Below are positions 43,351 to 62,912 of a stretch of 64,000 nt of DNA, piece by piece. The notes beneath the pieces are model-generated. The model worked only from the letters and a program-made list of their open reading frames with translations. It did no database searches and had not been told where the DNA came from. Positions within the stretch are counted from its first letter, which is position 1. Each line of letters starts with the position of its first letter. The DNA lies in NCBI RefSeq assembly GCF_000276665.1, contig NW_004955469.1, forward strand, positions 11,032,613 to 11,096,612, written 5' to 3'. Origin of the DNA: Chinchilla lanigera. Its lineage: Eukaryota; Chordata; Mammalia; Rodentia; Chinchillidae. Made by a program: the position numbers and the translations under genes.

Positions 43351-43806
43351 GTGTAGGCCCTAACAGGATTCTTGACAATGTTCAAACATTTATTCATTCA
43401 GTGAATAGGTGATGAGTCTGTCTAGGCAACAGTGGCACCCCCCTGGGAGATACTTGCTGCGGGGGTTGCAGTGAATGACAGAGGAATGTAGTGTGCTCTA
43501 ATTGCTAAATGAGGTGTACTCAGCTCCCCACCGATGTGCGGGAGGGACCAAGAGTCTTCTGGGAGGGTGTGCTTGGAAGGCTGGTCTTCTCTGGGAGTCT
43601 CCCCATCACTGCATAAACTCCTGAATATGCAGGGTGTTAAAATAAACCAACACCCTACATGACCCTGGGTACTAAACCTTGTCCCCCTGGGGAGCCTGGG
43701 GTCCCCCCCAAGGATGGCTGTGCTGGCTTCTTGTGGCTAGAGGAGTCCACGGTGTTGGGATGACATCCAGCTCCCTGGGCCACCTCTCCACCCCCACCCC
43801 CACTCA

Positions 43807-51799
<7,993 letters not shown>

Positions 51800-52811
51800 C
51801 TAACTATGTCTGAACTGAATAGGCAAAAAAATATACACAAATAACTGTCCCCGTGGGCAGTATTAGGGAAGGACCGTAAGGACAGCTTGACAAAAAATGT
51901 TCTGAGAAATTGGGAGTGGGAGGGAGGCTTTACTGCTGGTTGGTGGCTGGGGAAGACTGCCAGCAGCAGGCTTTTCTAGATTGGGCCTGGAAGGACAGGG
52001 AAGGTTTTTAGCACAGGGAGTGGAGGAGTTAGATCATTCCAGGCGAGAGCCGAGTGAGACCAGAGGGCAGAGGGTGAGTGTGGTGTTTGAGGAAAAGCAC
52101 GAGGGTCTCTTGCTCAGCCAAGTCCATCTTTGGACAGAGAGCTGGCCCAGGAGGACTGCCCCGCTGGGGTCCTGTGGGCTTTGAAGCCGGGGTGGCAAAG
52201 GCCTCATGTGGTGAGAAGGGGCTAGAGGGCGTAGAAACCAGGGCAAGGACCGGGAGAACACTTCACAGTCACATCGTGGCAGGAGGCCTTGAATACAATC
52301 AGGGCAGTGAAGAACCATTGAGATTTTGGAAAGCTCTGGAGCAGCATGGGAAGAGCCTCCATCCACCAGCTAAAGAAGAAAAACCAAAACCAAAAACAGC
52401 AGGACAAGGACAGACTCAAATATCATCCCCAGGTCATCTTTGGGAAAGTTATTTGTCCATGTTGGATGTTCTTCCCAGCTAATGGCTCATTTCTTGTTTT
52501 AAAAAACCCTCGGTACAGCCCCAAACAGTGCTCTTGTCTGACATGCGGAGGAGAGGAGAGATCCTGGCGTTGGATGCTCTGGACCCCTGACCCGCCTTGA
52601 CCGTCTCCACGTCTCTCTTTCTCCGAGTCAAGTGTCTGCCATAATGTCTCACACCTGTAGCGATGGGATAGGTGGCTGCTGTTATTATTTTACTTATATT
52701 CACTCTGGACCCCACAAACTCTCAGTGGGGATTCGGGGACCTGGGAGTTCCTGGGACTGCACTAGGGGACAGTGTAATTTCTGTAATGCAGAATCTTAGA
52801 ATCCTTTCCTA

Positions 52812-52912
52812 AAGAAGCCAGGGCTGGGGATATAGCTCAGCGGCACAGCACCTGCCTGGCAAGCGCAAGGTCGTGAGTTTGATTCCTGGTACCGGAAAAA
52901 AAACAAAAAAAA
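52812..52912 (+). mobile_element. ID-type SINE, sense
   Basis: Full copy: ggctggggatatagctcagc (A box), gcctggcaagcgcaaggtc, B box 'gtgagtttgattcctgg', ending ggtaccgg with an A-rich tail. This is the clearest sense copy and shows the family's ggtaccgg 3' end. Confidence 0.92.
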
Positions 52913-53745
52913 AACCCCAAACAAGCAAACAAAAAAAGAAACTAATGCCTCAAGAACAGCCACCTGCTTGTCAGCCACCACAGCTCAGATAAATTTTCTA
53001 AACATCAGCCTGACCTCAGAGGAAAATTACTTTTCTTTCACTTAATGGAAGAAAAGCCAATAAAACATCAGATTTCCATCAAATGTGGCTGTGTAACCAG
53101 CCAGTGGATACAGCCATTCATCTTGAGACACTCCTTATGCCGAAGCATTCAGGGGTGCTGGCAATGAGTATCAGGGAAATTTCCAGATAAACAGCTGAGA
53201 TGCAATTTGTTTTATGGCATTTTGGATTTAATGATGGAAATAATTTGATATTTTTTAGAGTGGATTTAGTGTGGATGAAAGATTCTGAATTGCTACTACA
53301 GAGCGCTAACATTTCTCTTGTGCACACGCAGCACTGTCTGGGGCAGGGGAGGCTGGGGGAAGGAAGTACTGCCGTCGGGTGGAGGACGGGGCAGGGAGAG
53401 GGATGGGTTGCAGCAGCCACACCCCGGGGCTGAGATGGGGCCAGGAGGAAGGAATGTGGGGCATCAGCAGGGCAGAGAACACAGGGTCCGGTGCAGAGGA
53501 CACCGAGTCCAGCTGCGTTCTGGATGGCTCTTGCCGCAGACCTGCTGGACTCCAATGGGCAAGGCTCCTTACGTCCCTGGACTTGCCTCTTTCTGTAAGT
53601 GAGGGCCTGGTCTGAATCAGCAGTGCTAAGAAGGCCTACCTCTTAGACCCTGCCCCCTGCCCCCTGCCCCTCTGCCTGCAGCAGTGTAAGCTGTGTCACA
53701 TGGGATACCTCTTATTGCCCCTGCTCCAGACATATCCTTTCAATC

Positions 53746-53747
<2 letters not shown>

Positions 53748-53790
<43 letters not shown>
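53748..53790. repeat. (TG)n microsatellite
   Basis: About 21 uninterrupted GT units in intron 13. Confidence 0.95.
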
Positions 53791-53793
<3 letters not shown>

Positions 53794-53889
53794 GGTTCAT
53801 TCTCAACCTGCATCTACTTGGCCCCAGCAGGATCAAGTGGTAGAGTTAATACACTTTCTAGTCTGACTTGCAGGACTCCACATTCTCTG

Positions 53890-54906
53890 GATTCCCCTCT
53901 TACCTCCCTGGCTCCTCGTTCTCAGCCCTCTTTGCTGATTTCTTCCTCTCTTTCTCTCTCTCTTTCTCTCCCTCTCCCTCCCTTTCTTTCTTTCCTGACC
54001 TGTAAATGTTGGGAGTCCCCAGGGCTCATCCCTGGTCTTCACCAGTTCCACATTCTAGGTAATCTCATTCTATCCCAGCTCATGCTGATTTCTGCCTACT
54101 GTATATCTTTACCCTGATCTTGAACTGTGGTATCCTGTCCCCTATGTTGACTTCCTGAAGTCCCCACTCTGCTGTCCACAAGGCCTCTACAGTCAGTATG
54201 TCCAACCCTGACCTCCAGACCTTGTCCCCAACTTGCTCCTTCCACAACATTCTCCAGCTATGGGGCCAGCAGCTCTTTCCCTCCAAGGACTCAGGCAGGG
54301 TTCTTGGAGTCCTCCTTGACTCTTCTTTCTCTCAGTTAATCATATAATCAGGCAGGAAATTCTTTTAGCTTTTACATTCAAAATACTCCCAGAGTTCAAC
54401 ACTTTTCACCACCTCTGCTGTTACCATCCTGGTCCAAGCCACCATTGTCTTTTGCCCAGATCAATGCAATAGACCTTGAAGGTGTTACCCTGATTCTCCC
54501 TTGTGCCTACACAGTCTGTTCTTCACAGTGCAGTCAGAGCCAGCAATTGGATGTGTATGTCACATTATGCCACTATTTGGCCCCACACCCTCCTGTGGCT
54601 TGAACATACCCTTAGATGGCATGGTCCACCCCATCACCCAGACCTCATCTCTTACCTACGCTTCCTTTTGCTCCCTCTACTCCCTCCCATAGGCACACAG
54701 GTACCCTCCCACCTCAGGGACTAGCCTTCGCCAGGTTGGCTCTTTCCTCAAATACTTTCTTCCTCTCCCTGCTTAACTGCAAGGTCCTTGTGTGCAAAGA
54801 CCTTTCTCTGGTTCACAAAACAGTGGCTGGAACCAAACATATGGAACAGTAGCTGGCACATGGAAGGCACTCAATACATCTGTTCTGAGTAAGTCTGAAT
54901 GAATGG
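53890..54906 (+). mobile_element. LINE-2 3' region
   Basis: About 1 kb with L2 landmarks in order: 'tccaagccaccattgtctt', 'cagtgcagtcagagccagc', 'cattatgccactatttgg', 'cacctcagggactagcc', 'ctttcctcaaatactttc' and a tail 'gctggcacatggaaggcac' ... 'tctgaatgaatgg'. It runs in sense orientation to the L2 3' end. Ancient and non-coding. Confidence 0.82.
53938..53996. repeat. CT-rich low-complexity tract
   Basis: Runs of tttctctctc and ccctccc units inside the L2 region. Confidence 0.9.
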
Positions 54907-54964
54907 AGAGTTGTCTGGCTTGTGGGTGGCCCTTTACAGTATGTGCCTGGTGGGTGGGAGTAAT

Positions 54965-55160
54965 GGGATTTAACATGTAGACCAGTGCTTTTGTTCCCTA
55001 AGGGGCATTCGGAAATGTCTGGAGGTATTTTTTGATGGCCATTTCTGGAGGACACTATGGGCCTCATGTGAGTAGAGGACAGGGCCTAGGTTAAACATCC
55101 CACCATGCACAGAATAGCACTCCATCCCTCCAAAGGGAATTTTCTCCCAAATGCCAATGG
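54965..55160. mobile_element. hAT (MER-type) nonautonomous element
   Basis: 'ggaaatgtctggaggtat', 'ggttaaacatcccaccatgc', 'agaatagcactccatccc' and 'cccaaatgccaatggtgcc' follow the common MER pattern 'caatgtctggagacattt ... aaacatcctacaatgcac'. Subfamily not assigned. Confidence 0.6.
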
Positions 55161-55229
55161 TGCCTCTCTTGACAAAGTCTGACTTAGACTTAGGCCACCA
55201 GCCAAGGTCTAGAAGGAACCAGAGGAGCA

Positions 55230-55230
<1 letters not shown>

Positions 55231-55274
<44 letters not shown>
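55231..55274. repeat. (GT)n microsatellite
   Basis: About 21 GT units in intron 13. Confidence 0.95.
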
Positions 55275-55275
<1 letters not shown>

Positions 55276-55599
55276 GGGGGCAGTGTGCAGCAGCTGAGCC
55301 CACGCCATGCACAGTAGCTCAGGAATGGCCACACACACAGGAAGAGTGACTCCTGTCATGGGTGCAGCTGAATCAGCAAAGCTGCCATTTCATTCTTAGA
55401 GTGCACTCCATTCTCTTGAGATCATCTCTGGACACCATTTTTCTAACCATCTGAAAATGTTTTTCCTTTTGTCATGACTCTAGGGTAGAGGTGTGGACCC
55501 ACCACTGAAGATCAGTGATTTTCCCCACCTGCCCAGGCTATGCCTGGCCCGACCAGCTGTGCTCTGTCCCTGACTGAGAATCACCTCTTTCTGCCAGTT

Positions 55600-55960
55600 T
55601 GGGAACTCTCCTTGTACATCTGCAACGTTTGCGAGCACACAGGTTGATTAATAAAAATGATAAAGTACAGCAACCTGAGGAACAAGTAGATTACAATTGA
55701 ATTAAAAAGACACGGTCATCTGAAGAGACATAACTGATTACAATCCAATCAAGTAAAAGTCCCTTGCAGAAGTCAATGCAATCTTTCTGCTTAGATGAAA
55801 GAATTACATTAGCACTCAATAAATTCCTGTAAAAATTACAGCAGCCTGTAATTTAACGACTTGATATATGATAACGGGTTGGCAAGCCTTGATTATAGTT
55901 GCTAAATAAAAGTTGGAGTGGAGACATTTCTTCGGCTGAAAGGTGCACCCGTCAAGTTTA
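55600..55960. promoter_or_regulatory. Candidate conserved noncoding element, ALK intron 13
   Basis: AT-rich, repeat-free block between a transposon-dense left half and GC-richer flanks. It carries many homeodomain-type and related cores: gattaataaaaatgataaag, gattacaattgaattaaaa, 'actgattacaatccaatca', 'attacattagcactc' and 'tgtaatttaacgactt'. The texture is that of developmental enhancers; function is inference only. Confidence 0.4.
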
Positions 55961-57052
55961 CTCCTGTTGTTTTAAGCGAACCGCATAGGGGAGGAAGGCT
56001 GAGCTTCATTCTTTTTTGTCTGCTGCCTCTTGGTCCGGCTCTTGGGAATTGTGAGTTAATTTTGTGGACTTCAACTGCTTTCTCTGTAGTCCCAGCCCCC
56101 GCATCTGTCCTCTCAGGCTGCTCCCAGGTAAGTTCCTGGAGAAGGAGCTGTCTTGGCCACTGGAACCCAGCTGAATCCCTGCTAGGGCCCCCAATGCAAG
56201 TGAAGCTGTGCTTCCTAGGAGGCTGAGGCCTGGCCCAATCAGGACATGTTCCCTGCAGGATACTGAGATCTGGTGCCAGGGTTCTGGCACCCGCAGCACG
56301 GACAGACAAGAGACAAACCACCACGCGTTTAGGGTTTGCATGGCTACTACTTAGTTCTCACTGCCTCCTCCTGGTAATTCGAGACACCCTGGGCTTTCTC
56401 AGTTCTCCCTCCTTGACGCTGGACATCTGCTGGGGTCCGAAACCCAATGGCAGGCTGTCTCTGGGACTGCAAGTCTTGTTCAGCAAGGGGCTCTAAGTGC
56501 AAATGGGCAAAAGGCTGTTTTGCTAAATCCAGGTCAGGGCAAGGCACAGCAAAAACAGGAGGCACTTTGTGAGCGACCCTGGACAAGTCCTTCCACCTCT
56601 GTCCTCTCTACTTACTGCACCTCTAAAGTGGCGGACCTGAGTTTCATAGTACTGTGGCTCTCAGACTATGCTTCACTTTTCTTTTTAAAGTCTTAACTGC
56701 ACATATAATAAGTAATATATGGAAGCCTTTTTTTTTTTTTGTAAAAATTTCAGACATTATCAATAAAGTGCCCTCAATCCAGACCCTCCTCAGAAATAAG
56801 CACTAGTACATACTGTAGACCTTTCAGAATTTTTTCTGTGCATTTATGTACATCTACATGTGACCAGAAGTCTGTGATTTTGAGCTGAACTGGAAGTGCT
56901 TAATCTGGCATTTTCCTGTTTGTAGTAATATAATTAAAGACAATAGTGCCCTACCAAAAAAGTTTGGGAACTGAGTTCCAACCCATATTCTGCTGAGAAG
57001 AATAACCACTGGTCCGTTTAAAGGAAATTCAGTGCTTCATTTGTAAGAGTCA

Positions 57053-57601
<549 letters not shown>

Positions 57602-57745
57602 CTATTGTCAGGAGAGCACGCTCAGGTTTATTGAGGGACAGGGAGTTAGTTACCTTAGTCATGGTGCCAGGAAGGTGAGGAACTGGTAAGGTGTTGGAGG
57701 GAGAAAGAGGGAGAGGAAGGGAGTTGAGAGAGAGATAAAGAGAAT

Positions 57746-57895
57746 TGGGGCCAGGAGTAGTGGCACATGTCTCTAATCCCGGCACTCAGGAGGCTGAGTC
57801 AGGAGGATTGCAGTGAGTTCAAGGCCAGCCCAAAATACATAGTGAGACTCTGTCTCAAAAACAAATAAACAAACAAACAAATAAATTAAAAAAGA
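57746..57895 (+). mobile_element. B1 SINE
   Basis: From ggccaggagtagtggcacat to 'gactctgtctcaaaaac' with an aaacaaataaac tail. It has only one copy of the 'gttcaaggccagccc' unit, unlike the other B1s here. Confidence 0.88.
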
Positions 57896-57964
57896 GTTGG
57901 GATGATATTCTCCCAAATACCCAGGATTTTCCCACTGTGGATTTCAAAGTCCACTAGGTCAAGG

Positions 57965-58135
57965 TCAAGGAACTCATGTGACCTTAGACAAGCAACATAA
58001 CCTCTCTGTTCATCCGTACAGCGCAGACTATAGGAGAACCTCCCCCGTACTCAACAAGTGTAATAGAGATTAATGGAATCCAGACACATAAGAATTGTGG
58101 CCAGGACAAAACAGGCAGGCGGTAAATACTCATTA
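57965..58135 (+). mobile_element. MIR SINE
   Basis: 'catgtgaccttagacaagc', 'aacctctctgttcatccg', and a tail 'gccaggacaaaacaggcag', 'gcggtaaatactcatt' fit MIR. Confidence 0.6.
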
Positions 58136-59529
58136 GAGTAGTGTGAATGGCGGTAGCAGCAGTAATTGACTCGGTACAAAGTTTTAAATTCTCCCATGGG
58201 GTCTAGAGACAAGGAGGTTCCACAGGCAACGGTTGAGGGGAACATGTTTGTGAGCACAGACTGTTTACTCCCTTCCCACCAGTAACTCCTTCTGGAGCAA
58301 TCTGGGCGCAGACAACAAACAACCAATCATGATGAAAATAAAAACAGAGTATGGGGATGTGGGAATATTATCTGCTGTTGCTTAGATTGTTGAGATGAAG
58401 TCAAGCACGGAAGGAGGGGGAAAGAGAGAGTTCTATTTGTGAACCTTGTCAGAAGAGCAGCATGTCTTGAAGGCAGCAAGCACACCAGCTAGCAAATGCT
58501 AACAAATGCCTCCCCAGGGAGCAGCTGCCAGGGAGAGGGACCGGGGAGGATGTCTATGTCCCTGTGTATTCAGAGTCCCTTTCTGAAAAACTAGGAAGAG
58601 AGACAGAAGACAGTTTTGCCCATTTGCATACATGCTGGCTTGTCCACCCACATTCTGGGAAATGCCCCATGTTCTGAGCAGGTGAGGGGGCTTCTGGGGG
58701 CTCTCCCAAGGCAGAACATGGGCCCTTCTGTGAGCCAAGCCTGAGTCTGGCTGCTTGCTAATATGCAGGCAAGGTCTTACATTCACCGGGGAATGCAAAC
58801 ATAGAATCTTGCACCCAGGATTCTGGTGGGTGCTTAGGCCCCAGTGGGAGCTTATTGTATGCCAGGCAGGGTGTCAGGCTGTGTGGACAAGAGGAGGCCT
58901 GAGATAGGATGCAGGCCCTAGAAGGGTTTAGGAAGAAAGTGAGCAAATGGTCATAGTTATGCAAAGAGAAATTTTACCATCATGGTGGCTATATTAAAAA
59001 GGCAAAGTGGAGGGAGGTCCTGGGGCTCTAAGATTGGAGTAGACCATTTCCTACCACTGAGTCCTCTCAGAGGCCCAGTTTTTTCCCTGGGAAAAGAAGT
59101 ATCTCCTAAGTCCTCTCTTCCAACCTCACATGGTGGTTCAGCACCAGAAAGAGATACTGGCAGAAAAGCCCGAGGACACTGCACATTTCTGTGAAAAGCA
59201 TGGATCATCAGATGCTCAGGGCCATCTGGGATGGAACACTCAGAGGTGGGGTTGGGGTGGGCTGGAGGGCTAAGCTTGGCCTTGTGGTAGGTTATCAGAT
59301 GGGCAGGACTTCTGACAAGCAGAAGCGGGCAGAAGGTAGGAGTCAGGGCTACAGTGACCGGCAGTGAGGGGGCCAGGAGCCTCTGGGATTTCGGGCTGCG
59401 GCAGGCAGAGGCGGTGGAAAGACTTGGTTGTAGGTTTAGGGAGAGAAGTAGGGGCCAAATACAGAGCATCCTCCATGTGTCCAACATCAGGCATACTCGC
59501 ATGCAGATAGCGTCCCCCACAAATACCTA

Positions 59530-59645
59530 CACGCAGTGGACATTATTAATCTCATTTGACAGATGAAAAAACTGAGGCTCCAAGGGATTAAGTGCCTCAT
59601 CTGAGGCCACACAGTTAGCCAGTGGCAGACTGTGGTCCACATCCA
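59530..59645 (-). mobile_element. MIR SINE, antisense
   Basis: 'cattttgacagatgaaaa'-type text: 'atctcatttgacagatgaa', 'aaactgaggctccaaggg', 'ggccacacagttagccag', which is the antisense MIR core. Confidence 0.8.
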
Positions 59646-60114
59646 CACATCTCCTGTGCAGTCTGTACCTGGAGGCTTCTACAAATGCTCAAAGAGGGAG
59701 GCCTGAGCAGACCCCGGCTCATCCTTGTTCCCTCGGAGCCTGAGTCAAACGTTCACTCCTGATCCATTAGAAATGGACAAGGTGATAAATGAAGAAAAGG
59801 AAAACTTGTAGTGCCAGGAAAGAGGAAGTAGAATTATTCAGCTCAGAGAAGAGAACCCCGAGGAGGGGACAGTGGCAGTGGTGGCCGTGTGGCTTCCAGA
59901 GAATGCTTAATTTTGGGACAGAAATGCATGTGGGCCTCACCTCAGTCCTACCCGACTGTAACTCCAGGTTTCTGACGCTTCGTCAGGAGGCACAAAAAAT
60001 GTCATTTCAACCTGAAGGTGTGGTTTGCTCAGAGAACTTCTGCCTAAGTCCTCAACCACCCCTCCTGCTTATGGCTGAGAGGTAAGCTTTATCCTGCTAA
60101 TTTCTTTCTGCATC

Positions 60115-60134
60115 ATTTGCATAGTCATTTGCAT
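60115..60134 (+). promoter_or_regulatory. Twin octamer motif
   Basis: ATTTGCAT occurs at 60115-60122 and again at 60127-60134, 12 bp apart start to start, followed by a near match (aatatgcac). ATTTGCAT is the POU/Oct recognition octamer. The surrounding 60080-60210 is AT-rich and repeat-free. Function is inferred. Confidence 0.35.
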
Positions 60135-60334
60135 AAATATGCACTCATTATGAATCATTCTGAACTCTTTCACATGTTTAAATTTAGCCAAATTATTACA
60201 TTTTAGAAGTTATTTGTTTCTGACTTTTTCCTCTCTCAGTCTTCTTTCCCTGTTTTTTCCCCAACCCTTCACCAGATCTGGATGCCAGCTCCCTCTCTGC
60301 TTTGATCCAGTTCTAGGCAGTGAGGTGGGCTAGA

Positions 60335-60495
60335 AAGAGCTTTGAGCTTGGGGTCAGTGCCAGCTATAGTCCTGCTGTGCTGGCTGTGTGATCTTGGTCA
60401 ACCTCTCAGAGCCTCAACTTCCACTACCAAGGAAAAAAATGAGGATAAGAACCCCTGGCCCCTGTGTGGGGACAAATAATGTGTTTGGAAAGGTG
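60335..60495 (+). mobile_element. MIR SINE
   Basis: 'gagcttggggtcagtgcc', 'ctggctgtgtgatcttggtc', 'aacctctcagagcctcaact' match the MIR core in sense orientation. Confidence 0.75.
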
Positions 60496-60829
60496 GTAGA
60501 CTGGTGCAAAGTCCAGAGAGGGCTGCCGGCTGGGGTCAGCTTTCCGTGTAGAGCTCAGCAACTTTGTGTCAGTGCCTCAGATTCACTTTCCTGGGTGGTG
60601 GCCTCCACCTCACATTGCCACTCTGCATGGGGGGGGGCACTTATAGTCTTGGGGAGGAGGCAGCTGTCTGCCTTGTGTAATTACTGGGGTCCTGGGAAAC
60701 CTTGTCTCTCTCATCACCCCTGAGGCCTGAAATCCTACCACCAGAGCTTCACTCCTCTGGAAGCTTCTAAGTGCTACTGCAAGGCTGATTTGCTTGGGAA
60801 TGAGATGAACCACAGTGAAAAAAGCAAGA

Positions 60830-61150
60830 GTTCGAATGCAGACAGACCTGGGTCCAAATCCATGGTCTGCCTCTCAGTCAGGCATAAGATGAGGCCTGTG
60901 AGCTCCCTGCCTCCAGGCGCTGACCATGCATGTGGGGACTCAAGAACCAGTGCCTCCTGAAATTTTGTGCCTGAGATATCTTGCTTACCTCCCTGGGGCC
61001 CGGCCCTGCCAGTCTCCCTCACTCGTTGTGCGAACCTCTCCAAGCCTCAGTTTCCTTGCATATTAGGAGACCATAAGACTACCTGATTGGAAAGGTGGTT
61101 ATGAGAGCTAAGTGAGATAAAGCTCTCAGGGACTTAATACAGTAATTAGA
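60830..61150 (+). mobile_element. MIR SINE(s)
   Basis: A 5' part ('gttcgaatgcagacagacc', 'gggtccaaatccatggtc') and a 3' part ('aagcctcagtttccttgc', 'ggttatgagagctaagtgag') of MIR are separated by about 130 bp of other sequence. This is either one interrupted copy or two fragments. Confidence 0.65.
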
Positions 61151-61429
61151 GGGCAGCCGGTGAGAGACAACTGGAGCTGCCACTAGGAGGCGCTCTTGCC
61201 AGTGAGCCTGTCCACTCCCTTCTTGGGGGTGGCTTCTAGGAACTACAAGGGAGAGAGAGAAGAAAAGCAGGGGCAGGAGGCAGACTAGTGGGATCAGGAC
61301 TGTTGTGTTTCACCCAGGCCCCCCCATGCACTTAGCGCTTCGGCAGACCCGGCACCTGGAGACTTATGCCACACAACCCACGCCAGAATGAGAGGCAAAG
61401 ACTCAGTCTCTGAAGCCCTCTCCTCAATC

Positions 61430-61735
61430 CTTGTAAACAATTTATTTTTGATGGTTGACAAATGACAAGAAATTAATATACCTGCCACTCAAGTGGGGAA
61501 AATGACTCCTAATGATTCCAATTTACTGGAAATTACAAGATATTGCTCTCAACGAGTTGATGCTGTAATTTTTTTTTGTTTTGTCTTTTCTTGTCTAAAT
61601 CCATGTCTCCTGGTCAGAATGGATGTTTATTGGGTTTGCGTTTTGTATTATTGACTGTGAGCTATTGTTACCTGATGTAATTGAGTTGCGAATCTTTTTT
61701 AAATAGAGAATTAGCAGCAAATCAAAGTGGCTGCC
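61430..61735. promoter_or_regulatory. Candidate conserved noncoding element, ALK intron 12
   Basis: Repeat-free AT-rich block with clustered factor-like cores: 'cttgtaaacaatttattt' (forkhead), 'gttgacaaatgacaag' (TALE type), 'agaaattaatatacc' (homeodomain), 'gctgtaatttttttttg', 'gagaattagcagcaaatc' and 'atcaaagtgg' (TCF/LEF). Flanked by MIRs. Enhancer role is inference. Confidence 0.4.
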
Positions 61736-61864
61736 TGCCGGAGCCTGCAAGTTCAGCCCGGCTGGTGTGCAGCACGTCAGCTGTCTGTACCCACCTAGGG
61801 GTGGGTAGGTAGAGGGGAAGAGGGACCCCGCTCGGAGAAGTAGTACCACCCTCTTGACATGTGA

Positions 61865-62050
61865 GAGCCTGGCACCTAGCTCTGAGCTCTGTCTCTAACT
61901 TCCAGTGGGACCTTGGGCAGGTCCCTTCCTCATCTGTGTCCATTTCCTTATCTGGGACAGGGGCATGGTAAGGTCAGGCCTGCCTGTCCTACGGGGTTAC
62001 TGTGAGGACATACGTGGGACATCTGAGTGTGTCCAGGGCTTGGCTGGCAG
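61865..62050 (+). mobile_element. MIR SINE
   Basis: 'ctctgtctctaacttccag', 'tgggaccttgggcaggtcc', 'tgtccatttccttatctgg', 'ggggttactgtgaggacat' follow the MIR consensus in order. Confidence 0.75.
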
Positions 62051-62618
62051 GAAATTCCCAATCAGATGTACAGTCAGAAGGGTCACATGAACCATCAGGT
62101 GACACCTTAGTGGTCAACGCTGAAGAGGCCAGTGGAGGCACCCGCTTCTGGCGGAGCTGCCCTGCTGTATTCCTGGCAATGCATGAGTGAGGTTCATGGG
62201 CCACTTCTTCCCTCAGCACCCGGCTGCCTGTGCTGCCCTCAGCACCTAGGGGCATTAAAGCTGGCTGGGATCTCAAGGACCTCTCCCTTCAACCCCTCAC
62301 ATGGCAAATGGGGCTGCTGGAGAGAAGCGAAGGCAACTTTCAAAGTGCCATGGTGTGCCAGGGGCAGAAGTGGGGCCCAAACTCCACTGATCTTCGCTGA
62401 GTCCCCCGCCACTCCGGCTTTCCCTGCTCTGTGCACTTTGTAGTGAAGGCTACCTGTACAGTTACTTTGGCAGCTTGTCATGCCTTGTGACATTTCTTCT
62501 GCTGTTGTCTAGAACTGCATTGCCATCGTGGACTAGTATTGAACTTCCCTGTTCTGTAATCTCTCCAGAGTCTGTGAGACTCGGACTGTCTTCCCTACAA
62601 GTCCTGCAGAACCTATTC

Positions 62619-62912
62619 AGTGCCTTGCACATAGTAGGAGCCTCATGGCTCAGTGCCTGGCACACAGCAAGGGGTCCATGGCTCAGAGCTGAGCACAGTA
62701 GGAGCCCCCTGGCTTGGTGCCTGGCATACAGTGGGGAATCCATGGCTTAGTTCCTAGCACAGAGTAGGAGCCCTGTGGTTCAGTGCCCAGCACACAGTAG
62801 GTGCTCTATAGATCAGTGCCTAGGACACAGTAGGAGTGCATGGTTCAGTACCTGGCACACAGTGGGGGCTCCATGAATCAATGCCTGGCACACAGTGAGG
62901 GCTGTACGGCTG
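62619..62912. repeat. About 32-33-bp minisatellite, nine diverged units
   Basis: Head-to-tail units of the form agtgcctggcacacagtagg + 'agcc/gctccatggctc'. Units begin near 62619, 62652, 62685, 62717, 62749, 62782, 62815, 62847 and 62880. There are no spacers, so it is a simple tandem array. The unit core matches the MIR/L2 tail motif 'gtgcctggcacatagtagg'. Confidence 0.88.

Noticed and set aside
52812..52912. tRNA-like A and B boxes suggesting a tRNA gene
   Set aside because: Ends in an A-rich tail and matches several dispersed copies; it is an ID SINE, with no tRNA fold or terminator T-run.
61735..61850. Possible ALK exon 12 in the GC-rich stretch near 61.75 kb
   Set aside because: The minus frame does not read like the VPATDTYS-ending MAM-adjacent segment, and no AG..GT pair gives the phase needed to join exon 13.
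62619..62912. Regular 32-33-bp repeats resembling a CRISPR array
   Set aside because: Units are contiguous and diverged with no unique spacers, and the host is a mammal. It is a minisatellite.
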